From positions 1 through 64,000 of the forward strand of contig JAEYMU010000002.1 of assembly GCA_023407175.1 (NCBI GenBank): a stretch of 64,000 nt of DNA, written 5' to 3'. Shown here in pieces: positions 54,452 to 63,157 of this stretch (its first letter is position 1; each line of letters starts with the position of its first letter). The notes beneath the pieces were generated by a model. The model made no database searches and was not told the origin of the DNA. It worked only from the letters and a program-made list of their open reading frames with translations. The stretch comes from Bacillota bacterium (lineage in GTDB: Bacteria > Bacillota_A > Clostridia > Lachnospirales > Lachnospiraceae). Position numbers and translations under genes: made by a program.

Positions 54452-54610
54452 TTGACATATTGACTAAAATTTGATACTCTGATAGAGGCTAGTACGCGAG
54501 AAGGTATTATCCGGAGGAAGAAGCTGGGGAAGCGAGAGGGTAGAATTATAGAAATAAGGTTGACTAAAACGTATATCCATTAGGATGTACCTTTTTGGTC
54601 AACCTTATTT
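54452..54610 (+). ncRNA. Candidate orphan transcription unit: promoter, about 65-base RNA and terminator
   Basis: TTGACA (54452-54457) and TACTCT (54475-54480) are 17 bases apart. The predicted transcript (from about 54487) is purine-rich, then meets a long hairpin: 54552-54569 pairs with 54592-54610 over about 17 bp. No plus-strand gene follows; the next gene is convergent. The hairpin also serves as terminator of the minus-strand CapA gene. The rest of the gap 54149-54613 is AT-rich without a gene. Confidence 0.4.
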
Positions 54611-54613
54611 AAT

Positions 54614-55918
54614 TTAGTACCAGCTTCCGAGAATTTTCTTGGCCAGCTGACAGATACCCTCATAGGTTAATGACCCGTCCTTCGCTATTTTGCTCACGCC
54701 ATGGCGGCCGGCCAGTGTTTCATTATAATCCTTAAGCTCATAGATACCGTAATTATAATCAGCAGGGCCGATTTCATAGTGGGTAATGATCGGAGTAATA
54801 GAGGCATCGCTGATATAGGTGCCGCCGGCATCCTTTGTTATGGTAACATAAGCCATACCGCCAAGCATTCTGGGGGCTTCCTTCTGATAGGATATAAAGT
54901 TGCCCAGGGAATAGTACACCAGCATCCGATGGTTATCTTCCGATTCAATCCATTTCACAGGCTCTAACACATGGGGATGGGTGCCGATCACCATGTCCAC
55001 TCCCTGTTCGAGATAGAAGGATGTAAGCTTCTCCTGCACATCATCGATATCGTAGGAATATTCCGTGCCCCAATGGGGAAATACAATGATAAAGTCTGCC
55101 TGCTCCCTGGCCTTTTGGATATCCTCCGCCATCTTATCCTCGTCAAACAGATTCACAAGATACGGCTTGTCCTTGGGAAGGGTATACCCGTTTAAGCCGT
55201 AGGTATAATTCAGCATCGCGATCCGAATGCCGTTCTTTTCTATGATTTTAATTTTCTCACTGTCTTCCTTGGTCGCATTAATTCCCAGTGTTGTAATTTC
55301 AGGATGTCCGGACCAATACTCCAGTGAATTCTCGACACCGGACAGTCCCATGTCCAGAGCATGGTTTGTAGCTTGCAGGACTACGTCAAAGCCGGCATGA
55401 ATGACCGCATCTCCGATTTGTGTCGGCGAATTAAAATTGGGATAACCTGTATAGGCAAATTCTGCTCCGCCAAGGATGGTTTCCTGATTGATTACCGCTA
55501 TATCCGCTGCGGTTATAATCCCCTTAACACGGGAGTATAAATGGTCAAAATTATAGGAGCCATCCGGCTGCTTTCCGCTTTCGACAACCTGCTCATGAAT
55601 CAGATTATCGCCCACCGCCAGCAGGGTTACTGAGGAGGGAGTGATGACAGGTGTTGGAGTGGCAGCGGCTGTGACGGCAGAATTATTGTAAACAGCCACA
55701 TCCTCCGGCGCAGCAGTTATCTGCTTTGCAGCCTTGGTTGGAACAGCGGCCTCCAGGGTAACCTCCGAGGGCTTTGTATTATCAACTTCTGCGGCAATTG
55801 GCTCCGCTTGCTTTTTTCCGGCGCAACCGGCCAGGAAAGCTGGAAGGAGCAAAAGGAGTAGGAGGCAGAGGTACATTTTTAATCTGGATGTGACAGGGGC
55901 ATGGTCAGGCTTTTTCAT
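54614..55918 (-). CDS. CapA-family lipoprotein (poly-gamma-glutamate capsule type metallophosphatase fold)
   Basis: This 434-residue lipoprotein has a signal peptide ending in the lipobox FLAGC near residue 31, a Thr/Pro/Ala-rich linker and a CapA domain. LLAVGDNLIHEQVVES, NQETILGG, ATNHALDMG, FPHWGTEY and GTHPHVLEPVKW supply the usual metal-binding residues. It acts outside the cell, in polyglutamate or other envelope-polymer handling. ATG 55918 follows GAAGGAG. No capB or capC is next to it, so a broader envelope role is likely. Confidence 0.88.
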   Translation of the reverse strand: MKKPDHAPVTSRLKMYLCLLLLLLLPAFLAGCAGKKQAEPIAAEVDNTKPSEVTLEAAVPTKAAKQITAAPEDVAVYNNSAVTAAATPTPVITPSSVTLLAVGDNLIHEQVVESGKQPDGSYNFDHLYSRVKGIITAADIAVINQETILGGAEFAYTGYPNFNSPTQIGDAVIHAGFDVVLQATNHALDMGLSGVENSLEYWSGHPEITTLGINATKEDSEKIKIIEKNGIRIAMLNYTYGLNGYTLPKDKPYLVNLFDEDKMAEDIQKAREQADFIIVFPHWGTEYSYDIDDVQEKLTSFYLEQGVDMVIGTHPHVLEPVKWIESEDNHRMLVYYSLGNFISYQKEAPRMLGGMAYVTITKDAGGTYISDASITPIITHYEIGPADYNYGIYELKDYNETLAGRHGVSKIAKDGSLTYEGICQLAKKILGSWY

Positions 55919-56133
55919 AAAAACTCCTTCATGAATCATTTATAGTCAATATTTTGTTAAGTCATTCGGCCAATTTGGTTTATGAAACCCCCGGGTAATG
56001 GCTGAATTCTTGTGAGACTTTCCAGTATGCTTTATTACAATGCTTTCCATAAATCCTTCTAATTATAACATGCATGAGGACAATATTCTATCAATGGAAT
56101 GTAAATCGAAAAAATTTGAGTGATGAAAAAGTA

Positions 56134-56162
56134 TTTCAAGAATATCTGGTCAGTGCTATAAT
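56134..56162 (+). promoter_or_regulatory. Extended -10 promoter of the aminotransferase gene
   Basis: TGCTATAAT (56154-56162) is an extended -10 element with a weak TTTCAA 17 bases upstream. The rest of the gap 55919-56239 shows no gene. Confidence 0.5.
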
Positions 56163-56239
56163 AGCTGAGTATGGAAAGCCCCGGGTATGGAGTGAGGCCA
56201 TAGTAGGAATATATTTGGATTGTTAGGAGAGGATTACTT

Positions 56240-57412
56240 ATGAAATTTTCAAGAAGAATGGACCAGTTTGGGGAAGGCATTTTCTCCAAGCTGTTGGAAA
56301 TAAAGAGGGAAAGACTGCAAAAGGGGTATCCTGTCATTGATTTAAGTGTGGGAGCACCGAATATTCCACCTGCGGAACATATCATGGAGGCCCTGTGCGC
56401 CGCCGCCCAGGATAAATCAAATTATATCTATGCAATTAATGACCGTACAGACCTGCTGGAGGCAGTAAGCGGCTGGTATCAAAGAAGATATGGGGTGGAT
56501 TTGGACCCGAGAACGGAGATTTGTTCCCTGTTTGGCTCCCAGGAGGGCTTTGCCCATCTTTCCCTGACAATCGTTGATGAGGGGGATACCGTACTGGTGC
56601 CGGACCCCTGCTATCCTGCATTTTCAGACGGGCCGCGCATCGCCGGGGCGAAGCTTTATTATATGCCCCAACGAAAGGAGAACGGATATGTGATCCGGCT
56701 TTCGGATATTCCGGAGGAAGTAGCACGGAAAGCTAAATTAATGATTGTATCCTATCCGAATAATCCTACCACGGCAATGGCTTCGGACAGCTTTTATGAG
56801 GAGCTGATTGCCTTTGCGAAGAAATACGATATCATTGTTCTTCATGACAATGCCTATAGTGAATTGGTTTTTGATAATAGGAAATGCGGAAGCTTTCTTT
56901 CCTTCCCGGGGGCAAAGGAGGTAGGAGTTGAATTTAATTCTCTCTCGAAGACCTATGCCCTGGCCGGGGCCAGGGCCGGCTTTTGCGTAGGAAATGAGGC
57001 AGTGATCTCAAAGCTTAAGACCTTAAAATCCAATATGGATTACGGAATGTTTCTGCCAATCCAGAAGGCAGCAATCGCCGCAATTACACAAAGCCAGGAG
57101 TGTGTGACTAAAACCAGGCAGATCTATGAGAGGCGGAGAGATATTTTATGCGACGGTTTGAATTCCATCGGCTGGAGTATAACAAAACCGGAGGCAACCA
57201 TGTTTGTCTGGGCGGCAATTCCCTCCTACTATCAGACCTCCAGTCAATTTGCCATGGATATGGTTGAGCAGGCAGGAGTAATCGTAACCCCGGGAAGTGC
57301 CTTCGGACCCTCCGGGGAAGGCTATGTGAGGATGGCCCTGGTTCAGGATGAGGATGTCCTTGAGCAGGCAATCCGTCTGCTTGGAGAAAGCGGTATCTTT
57401 ATAGATGCTTAA
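56240..57412 (+). CDS. Class I/II PLP-dependent aminotransferase
   Basis: This 390-residue aminotransferase has SVGAPNIPPAEHIMEAL, FGSQEGFAHLSLTIVDEGDTVLVPDPCYPAF, SYPNNPT, the catalytic lysine in SLSKTYALAGARAGF, and the C-terminal Arg in YVRMALV. It is close to the LL-diaminopimelate/alanine aminotransferase-like branch, but the specific substrate is not determined. GGAGAGG precedes ATG. It is a single gene before the T-box-controlled metS. Confidence 0.88.
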   Translation: MKFSRRMDQFGEGIFSKLLEIKRERLQKGYPVIDLSVGAPNIPPAEHIMEALCAAAQDKSNYIYAINDRTDLLEAVSGWYQRRYGVDLDPRTEICSLFGSQEGFAHLSLTIVDEGDTVLVPDPCYPAFSDGPRIAGAKLYYMPQRKENGYVIRLSDIPEEVARKAKLMIVSYPNNPTTAMASDSFYEELIAFAKKYDIIVLHDNAYSELVFDNRKCGSFLSFPGAKEVGVEFNSLSKTYALAGARAGFCVGNEAVISKLKTLKSNMDYGMFLPIQKAAIAAITQSQECVTKTRQIYERRRDILCDGLNSIGWSITKPEATMFVWAAIPSYYQTSSQFAMDMVEQAGVIVTPGSAFGPSGEGYVRMALVQDEDVLEQAIRLLGESGIFIDA

Positions 57413-57428
57413 GTAACCGGCAAAGCAA

Positions 57429-57457
57429 TTGACAAAGCAAAAACAGCATGGTATACT
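57429..57457 (+). promoter_or_regulatory. Promoter of the T-box leader
   Basis: TTGACA (57429-57434) and TATACT (57452-57457) are 17 bases apart, with a predicted start near 57464. Confidence 0.8.
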
Positions 57458-57463
57458 TTGACA

Positions 57464-57779
57464 AGAATAAGGAAAAAAGGCTAGGAAGAGAAGAGTAGGC
57501 AGAAGGAACGGTCAACAGAGAACCCCGGTAAGCTGAGAAGGGGAGATGGATTTCATATCCCGTCTGTGAATATAACAGATGCGATGAAGCTGCTGAAGAT
57601 GGTCTTGGAGCTGCGCACCGAGGAAGTATTTCTTAGGCTGCGACGGATGCAACCGTTATACTGCCGGACTGTAGCAAATTGCAGTTAGGGAGGCCTTTGC
57701 CGTGAGGCAGGGGTAAATTAAAGTGGTACCGCGGGGTTTTTCTCTCGTCTTTAATATAATTTAAGGATGGGAGTTTTTT
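57464..57779 (+). promoter_or_regulatory. T-box leader controlling methionyl-tRNA synthetase
   Basis: An AGAGAA segment of stem I lies at 57517, and the T-box sequence AAGTGGTACCGCGG at 57720-57733 is diagnostic. It is followed by a terminator: CTCTCGTCTTTAA (57742-57754) pairs with TTAAGGATGGGAG (57761-57773), using some G-T pairs, then six T. Uncharged tRNA-Met should stabilise the antiterminator. The specifier codon is expected to be ATG; candidates are near 57579-57586, but I could not fix it. Confidence 0.9.
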
Positions 57780-57872
57780 ATTGCCTTAAAAGATCTCCTG
57801 TTAAGCCATAGCTTTTATGGGTAAAATAATAGAAAACAAAATTAGGGATAAAGATGGAAAGGAAGAAAGCAA

Positions 57873-59879
57873 ATGAGTAAAAAGCCGTATTATATTACCA
57901 CCGCAATCGCCTACACCTCGGGTAAGCCCCATATCGGGAATACCTATGAGATTGTATTGGCGGACAGCATTGCGCGTTACAAACGCTTTGAGGGCTATGA
58001 GGTGTTTTTCCAGACGGGCACTGATGAGCATGGACAGAAAATTGAATTAAAGGCGGCGGAGGCGAAGGTTACACCGAAGGAATTTGTGGACGGTGTTGCG
58101 GGCCAGATTAAGGATATCTGGGATATGATGAACACCTCCTATGATAAATTCATCCGTACCACCGATGCAGAGCATGAGAAGCAAATTCAGAAGATATTCC
58201 GCAAGCTTTATGAGCAGGGGGATATTTATAAAGGCCAATATGAAGGAATGTATTGTACTCCCTGTGAATCCTTCTTCACTCCGTCCCAGCTGGTGAACGG
58301 CAAATGTCCCGACTGCGGCAGGGAGGTTTCACCGGCCAAGGAGGAGGCTTATTTCCTGAAGCTTAGCAAATATACGGATCGTTTGATTGAACATATCAAT
58401 ACCCACCCGGAATTCATCCAGCCGGAATCCAGAAAGAATGAGATGATGAATAATTTCCTGCTTCCCGGACTTCAGGATCTTTGCGTATCCCGTACCTCCT
58501 TCAAATGGGGCATCCCGGTGGATTTTGATGACAGGCATGTGGTATATGTGTGGCTGGATGCCTTAAGTAATTATATTACCGGTATCGGTTATGATGCGGA
58601 CGGGAACAGCACGGAGCAATTTAAGAAATTCTGGCCTGCGGATTTACATCTGATCGGTAAGGATATTCTGCGGTTTCATACCATTTACTGGCCCATTATG
58701 CTGATGGCACTTGGCGTAGAGCTGCCCAAGCAGGTATTCGGCCACCCGTGGCTGATGCAGGGAAGTGCCGGGGATAAGATGAGCAAGTCCAGAGGAAATG
58801 TAATTTATGCCGATGATCTGGTGAAGCTGTTTGGCGTAGACGCAGTCCGGTATTTTGTACTTCATGAGATGCCCTTTGATAATGACGGAATTATTACCTG
58901 GGAGCTGCTGGTCGAAAGAATTAATTCCGACCTTGCCAATACCCTTGGCAATCTGGTCAATCGGACCATCTCCATGTCCAATAAATATTTCGGCGGTGCT
59001 GTTCGTAATGGTAAAGAGGCAGAGCCGGTGGATGAGGAGCTGACCGCACTGGCTCTGGAAACCCCGAAGAAGGTAACGGCCAAGATGGAGAAGCTGCGTG
59101 TAGCAGACGCAATCAGCGAGATTTTTACCTTATTTAAGCGCTGCAATAAATATATCGATGAGACCATGCCCTGGGTACTGGCGAAGGAGGAGGCAAAGAA
59201 GACCCGTCTGGAAACCGTACTTTATAACCTGACGGAAAGCATTTGCATCGGAACAAGTCTTCTTCATGCCTTTATGCCGGAAACTGCCTCTAAAATACTG
59301 GCCCAGCTTAACACCGGAGCCAGAACCCTTGAGGAGCTGTCAAGCTATGGTTTATACCCGGACGGCACGAAGGTAACGGATGCACCGGAGATATTATTTG
59401 CAAGACTTGATCTTAAGGAGGTATTACAGAAGGTGGAAGAGATGAAGGAAAAGGAAGCAGCAGCTCTGCCGGAAGGCAGCAGCGAAGCAGGAAAGACAGA
59501 GGCGGGCCAGTCCGAGGAAAAGGAAAGCGGTGTGATAGATATTGAAGCAAAGCCTGAGATTACCTATGATGATTTTGCCAAGCTTCAGTTCCAGATTGGT
59601 GAAATTATTGCCTGTGAAGAGGTTAAGAAGTCGAAGAAGCTTCTCTGCTCCCAGGTGAAAATCGGTTCCCAGGTAAAACAAATCGTATCCGGCATCAAGG
59701 CACACTATACGCCGGAGCAGATGGTCGGCAAGAAAGTTATGGTGGTGGTTAACCTAAAGCCTGCTACCTTGGCCGGAATGCTGTCAGAGGGAATGCTGCT
59801 CTGTGCGGAGGATGCAGAAGGGAATCTGGCACTGATGATACCGGAGAAGCCGATGCCGGCAGGAGCGGAAATCTGTTAG
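57873..59879 (+). CDS. metS: Methionyl-tRNA synthetase
   Basis: This 668-residue class I enzyme charges tRNA-Met. It shows the HIGH-like KPHIGNTYEI, four zinc cysteines (CTPC and CPDC, about 127-147), KMSKS, an anticodon-binding helical domain, and a C-terminal tRNA-binding OB fold (about 560-668, FQIGEIIACEEVKKSKKLL). A Glu/Ala-rich linker joins the last domain. AGGAAGAAAGC precedes ATG. Expression is controlled by the T-box leader upstream, and a bidirectional terminator follows. Confidence 0.97.
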   Translation: MSKKPYYITTAIAYTSGKPHIGNTYEIVLADSIARYKRFEGYEVFFQTGTDEHGQKIELKAAEAKVTPKEFVDGVAGQIKDIWDMMNTSYDKFIRTTDAEHEKQIQKIFRKLYEQGDIYKGQYEGMYCTPCESFFTPSQLVNGKCPDCGREVSPAKEEAYFLKLSKYTDRLIEHINTHPEFIQPESRKNEMMNNFLLPGLQDLCVSRTSFKWGIPVDFDDRHVVYVWLDALSNYITGIGYDADGNSTEQFKKFWPADLHLIGKDILRFHTIYWPIMLMALGVELPKQVFGHPWLMQGSAGDKMSKSRGNVIYADDLVKLFGVDAVRYFVLHEMPFDNDGIITWELLVERINSDLANTLGNLVNRTISMSNKYFGGAVRNGKEAEPVDEELTALALETPKKVTAKMEKLRVADAISEIFTLFKRCNKYIDETMPWVLAKEEAKKTRLETVLYNLTESICIGTSLLHAFMPETASKILAQLNTGARTLEELSSYGLYPDGTKVTDAPEILFARLDLKEVLQKVEEMKEKEAAALPEGSSEAGKTEAGQSEEKESGVIDIEAKPEITYDDFAKLQFQIGEIIACEEVKKSKKLLCSQVKIGSQVKQIVSGIKAHYTPEQMVGKKVMVVVNLKPATLAGMLSEGMLLCAEDAEGNLALMIPEKPMPAGAEIC

Positions 59880-59929
59880 AGCGCGGTTGCCGAATTGGTG
59901 TTCTGCTTTATGAAAGGTAAGAAAAAGCA

Positions 59930-59960
59930 AGAGGGTGTTTCAAAAACACCCTCTGTTTTA
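59930..59960. terminator. Bidirectional terminator after metS
   Basis: GAGGGTGTTT/AAACACCCTC forms a 10-bp stem with a 3-base loop and T-rich flanks on both strands, between convergent genes. Confidence 0.9.
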
Positions 59961-59971
59961 TATTAGAATAT

Positions 59972-60712
59972 TTATTGATTATCCATGTTCTTTGTATTGC
60001 TTTCAAAGCGGAGCAGGTTTTCATTCGGCAGCTTGATTAACTGGAGATGCAGGATGGGAAGAAGACCGTTAATATTCTCAATACACTTTTGCACTTCCCT
60101 TCTTTGCTCCTCGGGAGAAACATTTTTCTCAAGCATTGGGCTTCTGATATAATTAATAAATACATTCTTCTCAAGATCAGCCAACTCCTGGAGCTTTGTC
60201 AGCATTTCCTTTGCAATGGCAAGAGGAATTCCCAGGTCAATATAATATTTTATGAAGCGGCATACGGTCAGGCTATAGGAAGGAAACAGCGTATTGCTTT
60301 TATCGATGGCCAGAATTATTTTCAGGTCCATCAGCTCCTTTATGGTAGCGTCATCAAAGCCCAGCTCCTCTATTTGCCGGATACTGACCGCAGCTTCGTC
60401 CTGACCGTAAGGGAGCAGGGTATTAACGGATTCAAGAATCTGTAAACCAAAGCTGTTAACCGTATTGGAATCAAAATGAATTAACTTCCTTATCTGATTC
60501 AGCGTAAAATCAGCTGTCCTCATTTTTTCAATAAATTTAAGCTTTTCAATGAAAGCATCATCATAATATGCCATATTCTTCGCCGATTTATGAGGCTTGG
60601 GTAAAATTCCTTCCTTGATATAGAAGTTAATTGTAGCCCGTGACATATGAGTCAGCTTTTCTAATTCCCGCATCGGTATTTTCTTTTTTTCTTCATTTTT
60701 GTTAGTATCCAT
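59972..60712 (-). CDS. MerR-family transcriptional regulator
   Basis: This 246-residue regulator has an N-terminal MerR winged helix (PMRELEKLTHMSRATINFYIKEGILPKP, about 12-40, summarised) followed by FTLNQIRKLIHF and a long helical effector domain. No cysteine cluster for metals is seen, so an organic ligand is likelier. ATG 60712 follows GGGGTGA; a GTG at 60721 is the alternative. It is divergent from the acyltransferase-like gene at 60920, whose promoter region it probably controls. Confidence 0.88.
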   Translation of the reverse strand: MDTNKNEEKKKIPMRELEKLTHMSRATINFYIKEGILPKPHKSAKNMAYYDDAFIEKLKFIEKMRTADFTLNQIRKLIHFDSNTVNSFGLQILESVNTLLPYGQDEAAVSIRQIEELGFDDATIKELMDLKIILAIDKSNTLFPSYSLTVCRFIKYYIDLGIPLAIAKEMLTKLQELADLEKNVFINYIRSPMLEKNVSPEEQRREVQKCIENINGLLPILHLQLIKLPNENLLRFESNTKNMDNQ

Positions 60713-60732
60713 ACATTTCACCCCATTGAATT

Positions 60733-60762
60733 AAGTATAAATAAATACTTTATACCTGTCAA
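60733..60762 (-). promoter_or_regulatory. MerR gene promoter with overlapping palindrome
   Basis: On the minus strand TTGACA (60757-60762) and TATACT (60734-60739) are 17 bases apart. AAGTAT-N6-ATACTT (60733-60750) covers the -10 and spacer, suggesting autoregulation. Confidence 0.7.
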
Positions 60763-60825
60763 TTCAATCCGCCCCGACAATCGTGCTTAAGCAAAAAAAT
60801 ATTTATTCCGGCTGTTGTCCCGGTG

Positions 60826-60882
60826 TTGACATTTTACAAGAAATCAAATATATTAAAAGCATAAAGTAAAACTCTTTACTTT
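60826..60882 (+). promoter_or_regulatory. Promoter and palindrome of the acyltransferase-like gene
   Basis: TTGACA (60826-60831) and TATATT (60849-60854) are 17 bases apart. AAAGTAAA-N4-TTTACTTT (60863-60882) lies at the predicted start and resembles, in its AAAGTA/TACTTT ends, the palindrome in the MerR promoter. Confidence 0.65.
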
Positions 60883-60919
60883 TTAATAGGACAATAATTA
60901 GGAAATCGGGTGAAGGGCT

Positions 60920-62230
60920 ATGAGACATCATGCGGAAATATTTGATCACCTGCAGTATCTGTACGATACGACAGGTTTTAATGATCATCAGCTGCACTGC
61001 GTGATAAGATTTGAAGAAAAGGTTAATACACAGACAATGGAATTGGCGGTAAGGGCTTTAGTAAAAAGCATACCGATGCTATCCAGAGCCTACCGGAATT
61101 TAGGCGGGAAAGCATACTGGGAGGACATGGAGGAGGAGAAATGGAAGGAGCTTTTTTGTACAGTGGACAAGGAAGAGGACTTCGATCAATTTACCTGTTC
61201 AAAAACCGATTTGACGGGGCTCCAGATAAAGGTATGTCTGCTGAAAGCAAAGCAGGATGCGCTTTCTGTAGTTATGAATCATATGGTAACGGACGGTGCC
61301 GGGATAAAGCAGTGCATGTATCTTTTATCCGGGCTATATTCCAAAATCGCAGAAAATCCGGATGATACGGCGGATACAGTTATCGATGGGGACAGAGGAT
61401 TTCACAGGATTATAGCAGGAATAAGCCGGTGGGACAGACTGAAAATCCTTCTTCGCCATAACAAGGATAATAATCAGGCCAGCATGGATGCATTTCCTAT
61501 GAGTAAAAAAGAAGGGGAAGCTTCTTTGACCGGAGCGGAGCATGTGAGCCGGAATGGAGGGAGGGACGGAAATACCTGCCCGTTTATTTTGATCCGTGAG
61601 CTGTCCCAGGATTGCTTTAAAAAAATACACGCATACAGCAAAGAACAGGGCGCAACAGTTAATGATGTAGTACTTGCGGCATATTTCAGGGTACTTACCA
61701 GGCTGCTTGCCTGTGAGGGAAAAGTACTTAATCTGCCGATTATGATAGATATGAGAAGGTATCTTGAGGATAAAAGCCTTCATGCGCTTACCAATCTTTC
61801 GTCAACCGTAATTGTCAGCATCGCCGTAGACAAAGGGGAAGCCTTTGATCTGACTTTGAAGAAGGTCAGTGAGGCAATGAAGGCAAAAAAGGATAATTAT
61901 CTGGGACTCAGTACATTTCTTAAGCTGGATACCCTATATAAGGTGTGTGGCAGAAGACTGGCCTATGGGCTGCTGCAAAAGCATCTTAATAATCCGCTCA
62001 TATGCATGACGAATATCGGTAGGATAGAAGAAGAGCTCCTTAATTTTGAGGGCTCGGCCGTTAAGAGTGCCTTTATCTGCGGCTCGATCAAATACAGACC
62101 GCATTTTCAGCTGGCGATATCCAGCTTTCATGATAAAATGACCCTGTGTGTGAACCTGTATGGCAGCAGGGAGGATCAGGATAGGTTTAAAGATTTTCTG
62201 ACGCTTATGGAGCAAGAGTTAAGTGTTTGA
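60920..62230 (+). CDS. Condensation-domain-like acyltransferase
   Basis: This 436-residue protein resembles the condensation/CoA-dependent acyltransferase superfamily (alcohol acetyltransferase, wax ester synthase and NRPS condensation domains). The active-site motif HHxxxDG appears as NHMVTDG near residue 120, with Asn for the first His but not the second. VNDVVLAAYFRVLTRLL and NLPIMIDMRRYL match the second half, where DxR is the structural motif. No carrier domain is attached. It is divergent from a MerR regulator, which may sense its substrate. Substrate unknown. Confidence 0.75.
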   Translation: MRHHAEIFDHLQYLYDTTGFNDHQLHCVIRFEEKVNTQTMELAVRALVKSIPMLSRAYRNLGGKAYWEDMEEEKWKELFCTVDKEEDFDQFTCSKTDLTGLQIKVCLLKAKQDALSVVMNHMVTDGAGIKQCMYLLSGLYSKIAENPDDTADTVIDGDRGFHRIIAGISRWDRLKILLRHNKDNNQASMDAFPMSKKEGEASLTGAEHVSRNGGRDGNTCPFILIRELSQDCFKKIHAYSKEQGATVNDVVLAAYFRVLTRLLACEGKVLNLPIMIDMRRYLEDKSLHALTNLSSTVIVSIAVDKGEAFDLTLKKVSEAMKAKKDNYLGLSTFLKLDTLYKVCGRRLAYGLLQKHLNNPLICMTNIGRIEEELLNFEGSAVKSAFICGSIKYRPHFQLAISSFHDKMTLCVNLYGSREDQDRFKDFLTLMEQELSV

Positions 62231-62329
62231 TGGATGAAAACTGACATGATAAAATGGAAATGATAGCGAAGTAACCCATGGCTGTGCCAAGGAGCCGGAC
62301 TCTGTTATCTATATTTCATGATCCTCATA

Positions 62330-63157
62330 TTAATCCGGATTGATTTCCGCATTCATATATACTTCTTCCGGTATATAATCTTCGTCATAGACTTCGATTC
62401 CGGAAGAAGCCCGAAATTCCAAGGGCGAAATGTTATAGTATTGGCGAAACAATTGGTAGAAATAATTAACATTTGTATATCCGACATTAAAAGATATGGC
62501 AGATATTTTATCGTCCGTATCCAGTATTAAGCTCCGTGCTTTTTCCAACCGGTATGCCATCAGGTATTCGTTAAATTTTATCTGTGTTTCTTTATAAAAT
62601 ACCTGTCCCAGATAAGCTGAATTTACCTTGAAGCGGTCGGCTATAATTTTGAGACTGAGCTTGTTGCGATACTCATTTTGAACAATGATCAATACCTTAT
62701 TGACGAGTCTGGAAAAATCAGAATATTCTTTTTGCAGAACAGGATCACGATCCTCTGTCTTTTTTGTTTCAGGGAGATGTCCGTGAAGCTCTTCAATAAT
62801 GACCCGTGTCAGAACATTTTTCAGCTCATCTTTATTTACCGGTTTCAAAAGATAATCCTTTACCCCGATCTTTAAAGCCTGACGTGCAAACTCAAATTCA
62901 CTGAAGCCGCTGATCAGTATGTAATTTGTCGTAAAATGAAGGGATGATAACCGTGATATAATATCAAAGCAATTCTTATCATTGATACAAATATCAAAAA
63001 GAGCGATATCAGGCTTAAGCTCAAGGGCTTTTGACACAGCATCGACATAGTTTGTAGCCGTTTCAATTCGGGTTATATTATAATCCTCCCAAGAAATCAG
63101 CTTTTTCAGGCCGTCAATAATATAGGGCTCGTCATCAACAATGAGCAGCTTACACAT
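62330..63157 (-). CDS. AraC-type response regulator (YesN type)
   Basis: This 275-residue protein has a receiver domain (DDEP near residue 9, phosphoacceptor Asp in IALFDICIND, Lys in DYLLKPVNKDEL) and a C-terminal AraC helix-turn-helix pair (LSLKIIADRFKVNSAYLGQVF; ISAISFNVGYTNVNYFYQLF). It overlaps the kinase gene by 8 bases. YesM/YesN pairs in this group usually control carbohydrate uptake or hydrolase genes; the target here lies outside the window. Confidence 0.9.
   Translation of the reverse strand: MCKLLIVDDEPYIIDGLKKLISWEDYNITRIETATNYVDAVSKALELKPDIALFDICINDKNCFDIISRLSSLHFTTNYILISGFSEFEFARQALKIGVKDYLLKPVNKDELKNVLTRVIIEELHGHLPETKKTEDRDPVLQKEYSDFSRLVNKVLIIVQNEYRNKLSLKIIADRFKVNSAYLGQVFYKETQIKFNEYLMAYRLEKARSLILDTDDKISAISFNVGYTNVNYFYQLFRQYYNISPLEFRASSGIEVYDEDYIPEEVYMNAEINPD

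Noticed and set aside
54481..54545. Lysine riboswitch, because of GATAGAGG and GCGA near the 5' end
   Set aside because: The region is too short, lacks the later conserved GCCGAAG and closing GGCTATC parts, and no plus-strand lysine gene follows.
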